Source: Gadus chalcogrammus (lineage: Eukaryota; Chordata; Actinopteri; Gadiformes; Gadidae). From it: a stretch of 64,000 nucleotides of DNA. The notes below the pieces were generated by a model. The model had not been told where the DNA came from, searched no databases, and worked only from the letters and a program-made list of their open reading frames with translations. Each line of letters opens with the position of its first letter. The first letter of the stretch is position 1. This document shows positions 56,561-64,000 of this stretch, in pieces. The stretch spans positions 28,272,739 through 28,336,738 of the forward strand of contig NC_079425.1 in assembly GCF_026213295.1 (NCBI RefSeq), given 5' to 3'. A program made the position numbers and the translations under genes.

Positions 56561-56753
56561 AATGGAGTTTGCCAGCAGGTTTTGATATGTATTCTATTTC
56601 AAGTTTTTGTATTTTATATTTTTTGCACAACACAACCCGGATCATTTTGTCAGGGCCTATGACATATTGTAACCTAGGAATTGGTTTAAAAATGTTTATG
56701 TGCAAAATAATTGCAATAGTGCATTGGTTTAAATTCATATAATTTTGGATAAA

Positions 56754-56787
56754 GGGGTCCGAGCAGCGAAGCTGCTTGGTCCCCTAA
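56754..56787 (+). repeat. Hairpin followed by CTAA (Helitron-like 3' end?)
   Basis: GGGGTCCGAGCAGC-GAA-GCTGCTTGGTCCCC with two weak pairs, then CTAA overlapping the last base. Helitron 3' ends have a hairpin then CTRR, but usually with a spacer of several bases, which is absent here. Confidence 0.35.
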
Positions 56788-56839
56788 TTCTGTAAAAGTC
56801 ATACTGCAGACTATACCGTAAATCGAAAACTCTTTTATT

Positions 56840-57480
56840 TTCAGGTATGGTCACCAATAACCCCCACTACCCATAAACCCAAATTTGGTACTGCACCCAA
56901 AGGTTGCGCTATTGTAAACAATCATGAATTAGGTTTATTTCTCCTCACCAGATTGACCTGGACTCAAAATTCTTTCAAAAATATTAATCAATAGAATCAG
57001 ATGCATCTATAAAACCCTTACTTTCCCCACAATTTCATATTAAAGCCAAACATGATAAAAAGATTCACAGGCTACAAAAATAATCAAAAAATCACCAAAA
57101 TCGCCAAATAAAATCTGAGACCAAGCCTCACAAAAACCATAAAACAGAATATGTTTTATTTAGCTCCATTTGAGAAATATTGGCCAATAAAGTTGGAGCA
57201 GTTAGCCCATCTCTCTTCTCTGACCATTTTGTTATTGTATAAAAAACATACAAATATTATTAGGTGGATACCAATATCCCCCACTACCCATAAACCCAAA
57301 TTGTGGTACTGCACCCAAAGTGGCGCTATTTAAAAAAATTATGAACTAGCCTTATTTCTCCTTACTAGATTAACCTGGACTAAAAATTCTTTCATCATAT
57401 TAATCTCTAAAATCAGATGCATCTTTTTCACCCTGGTCTTCTGCTCTAAAAATGTTTACTTTTCCCACAATTTCATAGAA
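56840..57480. repeat. Two diverged copies of an approx. 215-bp block, 413-bp period
   Basis: CCCCCACTACCCATAAACCC, GTACTGCACCCAAAG and AATCAGATGCATCT recur at 56858-57010 and 57272-57425. Dispersed-repeat body linked to the hairpin at 56754. Confidence 0.8.
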
Positions 57481-57789
57481 AAGCCCATCGTCCACAGTAT
57501 CAACCCATTTTGCCTGTATGACTATTTAGTTATTGTACCATACGGCTATCATTAGGTGGATACCATTAACAGTGCAAATTTTCAGATCTGTACAATTTTA
57601 AGAAAGCCCTTCATTCTCTTGTGAAATGTGTGCTTGGAGTGTTCTTGATGTTGTGAGTTTATCAATAGACATACTCACCATGTGAATGAGGCTTAATGCA
57701 GTTCAGGAATGTCAGTGGCTCAACAGGATAATGCCTTCTACTGGTGAACCTTAGGTTGAGATCTCGAATATATATATATATATATATAT

Positions 57790-58493
57790 TAGTGGTGGGC
57801 ATAGATTTTTTTTTTTAATCTAGATTAAAATGGCAAACGGCTGAAAAAAAATGGCAAATCTGTTTGTTTACCTTGACAGCGGTCAATTATACTGGGCAAT
57901 GGTGATTTATCAAATATAATTCACAGCCGGAAGTTGTGAAGTGCCCATGCAACTGAACGGAGCATAAACAAAAATAATTGGATGCTGAACGTTGGGAAGG
58001 CCCATGCAAGTGAATGGAGCAGTCTACAGCATTGAGAAGAGCCGTGTAATAATCCATAATAATGTAAGGTTTAGAAGTTAAATATTTGAAAGTTGTAGAA
58101 TAAATTAATATAATTTATATTGAAGTTAATTTGCTAGAAATGTACTTAAAATTTTTAGTCAGTTAATCATTTACATATTTATGTTACACAATTATTACAT
58201 ATTTACATGTTTAACACAGTCAGGATATTCTGTTGAATCTGCCTCTCTGATTCCCTCACGTTTACCTCAGTCTAAATTCTAGCTTCTGATTTGTTAGTTC
58301 AGTCACGTGATGGGTCCGAACGAGGAAGTGTTTGAAAATAGATTAACGGCGATATTTTTTTTATCGCGCGAGGAAGTGTTTGAAAATAGAACGAGGAAGT
58401 GTTTGAAAATAGATTAACTGCGATATTTTTTTTATCGCGCGATAAAAGTTTTGCGTTAACGCAGCCGTTAGCGCCGATAACGGCCCACCACTA
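57790..58493. mobile_element. hAT MITE (TAGTGGTGGGC) in a TA tract
   Basis: Ends TAGTGGTGGGC and GCCCACCACTA are exact inverted repeats; ATATATAT on both sides. The body includes the module shared with 37970-38105 (GACAGCGGTCAATTATACTG) and a duplicated GAGGAAGTGTTTGAAAATAG (58322-58412). Confidence 0.9.
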
Positions 58494-58716
58494 ATATATA
58501 TGCTGTCAGTTAAATGCGTTATTAACGGCGTCAACGCAAACCAATCTTAACGGCGTTCATTTTTTTATCGTGCGATTAACGCAATTCTACGGAACCCGTA
58601 AAGGGTTCCGTAGAATTCCGTAGAAAAATTAAAGTTTCTCGTGAGAACGAGAAAGTATCTGGTGCGCACGAGAAGGTATCTCATGAGCACGGGGAAATAT
58701 CGTGCGCATATCACTG

Positions 58717-58800
<84 letters not shown>

Positions 58801-58948
58801 GTCAGCGAGTTAGCTGGACGAGCGAGGAGAGCGAGCGATAGCGTGCGTGTCAGTCTAGTGAAGTAATGAACGAGTCCGGTTGTGTGTAAGAATAAAGTAC
58901 CCAGCCTGTCAAGAATCTGTGGCCGCTTCATTCCATCATATTCCGACC

Positions 58949-59836
58949 TAGGGGTGTACGGTATAAACGGTGCTGAAGGTATACCGGTGTGAATTTGCGC
59001 TACGGTATGGATTTTGACGTTACCTCGGGACCGGTGTGACCGGTAGACAATGTTGTGTGTAACGCGTCACAAAGTAAGTAATGCGTTAATACATTTCCCT
59101 AACTACTTTTTCATGTAAAAAGTAAAGTTACGAGCAACTACTGAAAATATGGTAACGAAACATAGTTCCTTTTTCAATTCGGCACCACGTGACTTTTCCC
59201 AGGGAAAGATTGCCAGCGATACTGCCTTCTCAGGCAGTATGCTATTGCGCAAGTACGCAGGTGCGCAGCAAGCGCTCCTGCGTGCTTGCGCAATAGTCCC
59301 TTCATGAGCTCTCATTCCACAACGTACGAGACAGACGCTGGTAGCGTGAAGCCGTCTCTGCAATCAGACATTGCTTCCGCAGGCATTTTGAAAGCCAGTC
59401 CTTACAAAATGCCAGTGGTGGAACGAGATGACAAACGTTGTCACTGTTTACCTGTCTAAGGAAATGGTTCCCTTTCAAAATGTCGATAGAAAGGGCTTTA
59501 AAGAGATGGTCAAAACACTCGATCCCAGGTACGCGTTACATGCCCGCACACAATTCAGCCAAATTGAGATGCCAAAACTATACGGCAAGGTCCGCAAGCA
59601 AGTGGAGAAACAAATCCATACTATTAAACGTTAGTGTTTTTCAGAGATGGAAGTAACTTGAGAAAAGATTTTAAAAAATATTATGCGGTTTTGCTGCCTT
59701 TCCAGTATTTTACCCGTTCAGAGGCATTTATATCGAAATTAGAAGATAAAATTAACATACCGTGATATAATACCATTACCGTCTATTCCTCAAATCATAC
59801 CGTGACATACATTTTAGTCCATACCGTACAGCCCTT
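58949..59836 (+). mobile_element. hAT with TTCCGACC duplication and transposase fragment
   Basis: Starts TAGGGGTGTACGGTATAAAC, ends TACCGTACAGCCCTT; perfect 8-bp duplication TTCCGACC at 58941-58948 and 59837-59844. Contains a hairpin at 59242-59297 (CTATTGCGCAAG...CTTGCGCAATAG). Same family as 13007-13385. Confidence 0.92.
59428..59634 (+). pseudogene. hAT transposase fragment (ZBED1-like)
   Basis: ATG frame MTNVVTVYLSKEMVPFQNVD, then KGFKEMVKTLDPRYALHART and QIEMPKLYGKVRKQVEKQ. The block KDM.PF..V...GF..MV..LDPRY is the start of the hAT catalytic region in ZBED1-type transposases. Only this short piece survives; BED finger and most of the catalytic domain are gone. Confidence 0.8.
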
Positions 59837-60917
59837 TTCCGACCTATAAGCAGACTCACTGTCGGTCATGGTGATGGGTGATGCCACCGAGAGAGCATCC
59901 GTCCTGGAGGGAACGTATCACCTGTGCTCCTCGGTCAGGGAGCCGACAGGAGGAAAGATGTAACTAACCATCTCGTAGTTGGAGGCGGAGCGCAAGAGAG
60001 TATACGTGATCCAATAATTTGAGATAAAAATAAAGTACATTAATTTGAATGATTTTAGCTTGTGTGTGATTTATCGCTGGCACGGGCACACACAAGATAA
60101 AATCATTAAAATGAATGTGCTATATTTTTATCTCGCACTATTGGAGCGCGTATACTCTTTTGCCTCCAACTACGAGATGGTTAGTGTGCCTTATAGGTCG
60201 GAATATGGTCGGAATGAAGCGGCCACCGATTCTTGACAGGATGGGTACTTTATTCCATGGGCGTAAGTTTGGTCTCAGCTTTGGTAGGGACACTTCACAG
60301 ACGTTACCCCAAATCACTAGACTGCATCATGCTGAACAATCAATACTTTATTAAAATAAAATCGAGATTTACATGTGCACTTATTCACATTTAAAGTACA
60401 CACACACACACACACACACACAGCCAGTGATATGCGTATGATACTTTCTCGTGCGCATGAGATACTTTCTCGTGCGCGCGAGATACTTTCACGTGCTCAT
60501 GAGAAACGTTTACTTTACTTACTTCATGTCCCTTTACGGGTTCCGTACAATTCTTTTATTAAAAAAGGCTGGCTCAAAACAAAGAAGCAGTAGCCTGACT
60601 GCTATGTTCAAGGCAGTATGTTGGTATATTCATCGTTTAATTGCACTATAGGCTTTTTTTTTATATCGTCCTGTTTTGATCAGTATATGCCAATGTTGTT
60701 ATCAATAAAAAAACATTTGCACAAGGCAAGCCAATGCACTTCTCCATGTTGATAAGAGCATTAAAATGAGAACAATTAATGGGACAAAGAAATCAAGGGA
60801 TATTTAGCATAGAAAAAACATTTGTGATTAATCGCGATTGTTCGCGATTAATCGTGAGTAAACTATGACATTAATGCGATTAATCAAAATAAAATATTTT
60901 AATCGCTTGACAGCATA

Positions 60918-60918
60918 A

Positions 60919-60982
<64 letters not shown>
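60918..60982. repeat. (TA)n microsatellite
   Basis: About 30 TA units, directly abutting the LTR. Confidence 0.95.
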
Positions 60983-60985
<3 letters not shown>

Positions 60986-61493
60986 GGCAACCCGGCCCCG
61001 ACACGGCAGGCCTGGAAGCCCAGAGGGCAGGTAATACGTGCTGTCTACCACCCTTTTCCCCCAGAGGGCGCCAAGGGTCGCTTTGAGAAGGTCCCACTCA
61101 ACGCCAACAGGAGACACCTGTGTACCAGGCCAATCAGACCCAGGTGAGGGCTATAAAAGAGAAGCTGAGAGGTAGTCTGGAACAGGAGGTACGTGACCCA
61201 TGTGGGAGCAGAGAGCGGAGCGAGATTCCCTACCCGGATGGACCTTTGGCCCGGGACCCGGTCTAGAGAAGACCACAGGAGACCACGGAAGGAATACCTC
61301 ACCTGGATACCGGGACAGCGCGTGAGACACGGCCACAGCATCCCCAGTGGCTCACGGAGCCCAGACTCTTTAGTTTGTTATAGTTTGCATTGACGGGTGA
61401 TTCCCCTTTTTTTCCGTTGTTGGGACTTAATAAACGTGCCTTGTTGGCAGTTTGAGAATCCGAGACTCTTGTTCCTTGAGCCGGGTCACCACA
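60983..61493 (+). repeat. 5' LTR of the Gmr1-type element
   Basis: 511 bases from TGTGGCAACCCGG to GGGTCACCACA, with TG...CA ends. CTATAAAAGA at 61151-61160 is a likely TATA box and AATAAA at 61429-61434 a likely poly(A) signal, giving U3-R-U5 in that order. Confidence 0.85.
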
Positions 61494-61495
61494 TA

Positions 61496-61513
61496 TGGTG
61501 GAGAATGCAGGCA
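61496..61513 (+). promoter_or_regulatory. Primer-binding site
   Basis: TGGTGGAGAATGCAGGCA starts two bases after the LTR. TGG pairs with the CCA end of a tRNA. Which tRNA is not determined. Confidence 0.65.
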
Positions 61514-61567
61514 ATCCGACCACGCAACAGTTTTTCCTGCAATTTTTTTCGGGACCACCCGCCCCGA

Positions 61568-64000
61568 ATGCAGAACCCAGACGGGGCCGCAGCTGCGGCC
61601 GCCCTCCTGCGAGACGCCGTCGAGGAAAGGGCCCTCCTCCGGCAGGCCGTCATACGGCTGGAAATGCGCTCCCCGGACGTCTCTCCGATCTCAGCGCCCA
61701 CCAGCCGGCTAACCAAGTTAGGACCAGAGGACGATGTCGAGGCCTACTTGGAGGTCTTCGAGAGGACGGCTCGGAGAGAAAGATGGCCGGAGGACCAGTG
61801 GGCACACATCGTGGCCCCCTTCCTCACGGGACCCGCACAGCAGGCGAGCCAGGACCTGACCCCAGAACAGGCGAGTGAGTACCAGACCCTCAAGCAGGCG
61901 GTACTGGCGTACTATGGACATAGCCTGGCGGCCAGGGCCCAACGGTTCCACAACTGGCGCTTCGACCCCAAGGGCGCCGTGAGGTCCCAGATCGCCCAGC
62001 ACGCGCGGCTCATCAGGAGATGGCTCGCGGGAGAGGATGGTCCCAACGCTCTCGACCGGGTGTTACTGGACAACACCATCCGCCAGCTACCGCCGGAAGC
62101 CCAGAGAACCATCGCCACCAACCATCCGACCACGGTGGACGAGCTGACCCGCCAGCTCGAGAACTGGCAGGTGGCCCGACAGCTAAACAGCGCCACCCGG
62201 CCACAGCCCCGCCCGATCGACACCCGTAGGGACCGGCGAGGACCGTGTCTACTCGCCACCTGTTGGGCGCATCAGGAGGCCGGAGCCCCGAACCTCCCGG
62301 CTCGGGTGGGCGATAAGGACACTCAGGCCCTCGTCGACACGGGGAGTGTCGTCACCCTCATCCGGCCCGACCTAGCCGGCGGAAGGACGGGGGAACCGAT
62401 GGAGGTCACCTGTGTTCATGGGGACACCCGCACCTATGACACGTGCCATGTGGTCGTGCGGACCCCCCGAGGGGCCTTCACCGTAAGGGCCGGGGTCGTA
62501 CCCAATCTCCCGGTGCCCCTATTGATCGGGAGAGACTGCCCCATCTTCCACCGGCTCTGGAACGCGGAGCCAGGACCCCGACCGCCCCGACCGCAGCCGA
62601 GGCGACACCGACAACCAGTTCGTCACGCCTACGGAGCCCGGGCACCACACTCCTCCCCAGCTGAGACATCTGGAGAGGGAGACGGCACCGGAAGAGACGG
62701 CCCAACACCACCAGGCACACCAGCCCGCCCACCCGGCGAGACTCATCGCCTTGACCCGCCGGGGACCCCCGACACCCTGACAGCGTCGGAGCGACCTGCC
62801 GGGTTAGGAGAGACGGAGAGTTCCCCCCTCACGGAGCTCTCGGACTTCCCCCCAACCGGGAGGGGGTCGGACCGTCCCGGACATTTCGCCACCGCTCAAC
62901 TGCAGGATGACCCCCTGAAAAACGCCTGGAGCCACGTTGTCGCCCATGACGGTCGCGCCAGGGACTCGGTGAGTACCCTACCGTACCCGCACTTCTGCAC
63001 CAGGTCAGGCCTACTGTATAGGGTAACCGAGAGGGCGGGAGTAGTAGTAGAGCAGTTGGTGGTGCCTCGCCCGTACACCAGTAAAGTCCTCTTCATGGCC
63101 CACACACACGTCCTAGGGGCACACTTAGGCATGGACAAGACTAGGGAACGGATCCTAGACCGGTTCTACTGGCCCGGGATAAAGAAGGACGTTACGGAGT
63201 ACTGCCAGGCGTGCCCGGAGTGCCAGCGGACGGCCCCGAGACCCTCGATCCGGAGTCCGCTGATACCGATGCCTATCATTGAGGTACCCTTTGACCGACT
63301 GGCCCTAGACATTGTGGGCCCTCTCCCCAAGACCAGCCGGGGACACCGATACATATTAGTCATGGTTGACTATGCCACCCGGTACCCGGAAGCCCTACCC
63401 CTCCGCGCCGCCACCGCTAAGGCCGTAGCCCGGGAGCTAATGTTGCTTTTTAGTCGGGTGGGGATAGCACGGGAGATTTTAACAGACCAAGGGTCATGTT
63501 TTATGTCGCGTGTGCTAAAAGCGCTTCTCAGTCTCCTGCAGGTGAAGCAGCTGAGGACTTCAGTGTACCACCCCCAGACGGACGGGCTGGTGGAAAGGTT
63601 CAACAAAACCTTAAAGCACATGCTGAAGAAGACCATGGAGAGAGACGGAAAGAACTGGGACCAGCTCCTCCCTCACGTCCTCTTCGCGGTGAGAGAGGTA
63701 CCCCAGGCCTCGACAGGGTTTTCCCCCTTTGAACTACTGTACGGACGGCGGCCAAGGGGACTACTAGATCTGGCTAAAGAAGCCTGGGAGAGCCAACCCT
63801 CCCCCCATCGTACCCTAGTGGACCATGTCGAGCAGGTACGGGAGAGAATGGCGCAGGTCTGGCCCATAGTACGGGAGCATCTGCACCAGGCACAGCAGGC
63901 CCAGGCGCGGACCTACAACCGCGGGGCCCAGCTGCGTCTCTTCCAGCCGGGGGAGTGGGTCCTGGTTCTCATCCCTACTGCCGAATGCAAGTTCCTGGCC
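61568..64000 (+). CDS. Gag-protease-integrase polyprotein, open, runs off the window
   Basis: The frame is open from ATG 61568 to the last base, 811 codons without stop. In order: SCAN-like gag core (about residues 55-207, DDVEAYLEVFERTARRERWP to LTRQLENWQVARQLN), aspartic protease (LVDTGSVVTLIRPD near 254; LLIGRDCP near 318), a proline-rich linker, then integrase: HHCC zinc-binding (HTHVLGAHLGMDK..CQACPECQ, about 511-555), core Asp in ALDIVGPL (about 580), Asp in TDQGSCF (about 639), Glu in TDGLVERFNKTL (about 675), and a C-terminal PGEWVLVLIPT. A canonical CCHC zinc knuckle is missing between gag and protease. Integrase inserts the cDNA; protease processes the polyprotein. No lesion suggests a recently active copy. 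Confidence 0.9.
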   Translation, partial: MQNPDGAAAAAALLRDAVEERALLRQAVIRLEMRSPDVSPISAPTSRLTKLGPEDDVEAYLEVFERTARRERWPEDQWAHIVAPFLTGPAQQASQDLTPEQASEYQTLKQAVLAYYGHSLAARAQRFHNWRFDPKGAVRSQIAQHARLIRRWLAGEDGPNALDRVLLDNTIRQLPPEAQRTIATNHPTTVDELTRQLENWQVARQLNSATRPQPRPIDTRRDRRGPCLLATCWAHQEAGAPNLPARVGDKDTQALVDTGSVVTLIRPDLAGGRTGEPMEVTCVHGDTRTYDTCHVVVRTPRGAFTVRAGVVPNLPVPLLIGRDCPIFHRLWNAEPGPRPPRPQPRRHRQPVRHAYGARAPHSSPAETSGEGDGTGRDGPTPPGTPARPPGETHRLDPPGTPDTLTASERPAGLGETESSPLTELSDFPPTGRGSDRPGHFATAQLQDDPLKNAWSHVVAHDGRARDSVSTLPYPHFCTRSGLLYRVTERAGVVVEQLVVPRPYTSKVLFMAHTHVLGAHLGMDKTRERILDRFYWPGIKKDVTEYCQACPECQRTAPRPSIRSPLIPMPIIEVPFDRLALDIVGPLPKTSRGHRYILVMVDYATRYPEALPLRAATAKAVARELMLLFSRVGIAREILTDQGSCFMSRVLKALLSLLQVKQLRTSVYHPQTDGLVERFNKTLKHMLKKTMERDGKNWDQLLPHVLFAVREVPQASTGFSPFELLYGRRPRGLLDLAKEAWESQPSPHRTLVDHVEQVRERMAQVWPIVREHLHQAQQAQARTYNRGAQLRLFQPGEWVLVLIPTAECKFLA

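Larger units (their letters stand above)
58589..60546. mobile_element. Fold-back-like element, TIR ACGGAACCCGTAAAGGG, 8-bp duplication
   Basis: Ends ACGGAACCCGTAAAGGG and CCCTTTACGGGTTCCGT are exact inverted 17-mers; flanks GCAATTCT (58581-58588) and ACAATTCT (60547-60554) agree at 7 of 8. Both arms continue with CTCGTG..GAGAAAGTATCT repeats, then a (GT)n or (CA)n tract (58722-58799 and 60400-60421), then the AATAAAGTACCC.CCTGTCAA module (58892 and, reversed, 60252). The centre (59965-60185) is itself a palindrome with arms of about 95 bases. A hAT is inserted at 58949. Confidence 0.85.
58499..60917. mobile_element. hAT copy of the 55281 family, interrupted by a fold-back element
   Basis: The left end TATGCTGTCAGTTAAATGCG and right end TTGACAGCATA are degraded forms of the 55281-55734 ends. 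In reverse orientation 60560-60917 aligns with 55281-55600 and 58499-58588 with 55660-55734. A 1958-bp element is inserted between them. Confidence 0.85.
60983..64000 (+). mobile_element. Gmr1-type Ty3/gypsy LTR retrotransposon, 5' half
   Basis: 5' LTR (60983-61493), primer-binding site (61496-61513) and an open gag-protease-integrase frame from 61568 past the window end. Integrase follows protease with no RT between, the order known for Gmr1-type elements of fish. The 3' half (expected RT, RNase H, 3' LTR) is outside the window. Confidence 0.9.

Noticed and set aside
62020..62746. Additional ORFs on both strands within the Gmr1-type frame
   Set aside because: Shadows of the GC-rich gag-protease frame.
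61568..64000. Domesticated gag-integrase host gene
   Set aside because: A complete LTR with TATA, poly(A) signal and primer site lies directly upstream, so an ordinary retrotransposon explains it better.

Overview
The window is vertebrate, almost certainly teleost, genomic DNA. Three small exons on the minus strand, each with canonical AG/GT borders and mutually compatible phases, encode a contiguous stretch of the extracellular C-terminal part of ITFG1 (integrin alpha FG-GAP repeat containing 1, T-cell immunomodulatory protein): exon A 36702-36745, exon B 32848-32926, exon C 12079-12203. I see no other confident host exon, so the window is best read as four itfg1 intron segments (3'-ward of C, C to B of about 20.6 kb, B to A of about 3.8 kb, and 5'-ward of A). 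The teleost call rests on the mobile elements: Rex3 (RTE) LINE, L2-type and L1-type LINEs, many hAT elements, Tc1, PIF/Harbinger with a MADF gene, and a Gmr1-type Ty3/gypsy LTR element. The many long pure dinucleotide tracts are unusual but do not fix a species.

Layout. 1-6030: an L2-type LINE (minus) whose RT is split just before its YADD box by a second, minus-strand non-LTR element (about 686-4889) carrying a 29-bp 5' tandem array, a CCCH-type ORF1 and an EN-RT ORF2. 6030-10062: a 22-bp minisatellite interrupted by a plus-strand Rex3 copy, itself interrupted by a hAT element that holds an L2-type LINE tail. 10.5-12.1 kb: a 41-bp GC-rich minisatellite and simple repeats next to itfg1 exon C. 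12.4-16.0 kb: an L1-type insertion, three hAT copies and partial duplicates of exon C. 17.5-30.3 kb: a transposon nest bounded by TIRs with TAA flanks. It holds a broken RecQ-like helicase gene, an almost intact ZMYM1-like hAT transposase gene, a TTAA-flanked MITE, a Harbinger element with a MADF exon, and a long-TIR element of unknown type with an L1 insertion. 30.3-41.6 kb: simple repeats and minisatellites, itfg1 exons B and A, MITEs and one hAT. 41.7-44.4 kb: a large TTAA-flanked MITE with a hAT inside. 45.2-48.1 kb: a 2.9-kb satellite with higher-order structure. 49.05 kb: a palindromic interstitial telomere repeat. 50.8-60.9 kb: a SINE, MITE, Tc1, several hATs in TA tracts and a large fold-back element. 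60983-64000: the 5' half of a Gmr1-type LTR retrotransposon with LTR, primer site and an open gag-protease-integrase frame running off the window.

The genes do not form a pathway. itfg1 is the only host gene recognised; the rest are elements with their own replication or transposition genes, mostly broken. The parts most likely to reward work are the Gmr1-type element (open frame, integrase ahead of the expected RT position), the helicase inside the TIR-bounded nest, the near-intact hAT with a lesion at an A7 tract, the 430-bp-TIR element, and the duplicated itfg1 exon edge.
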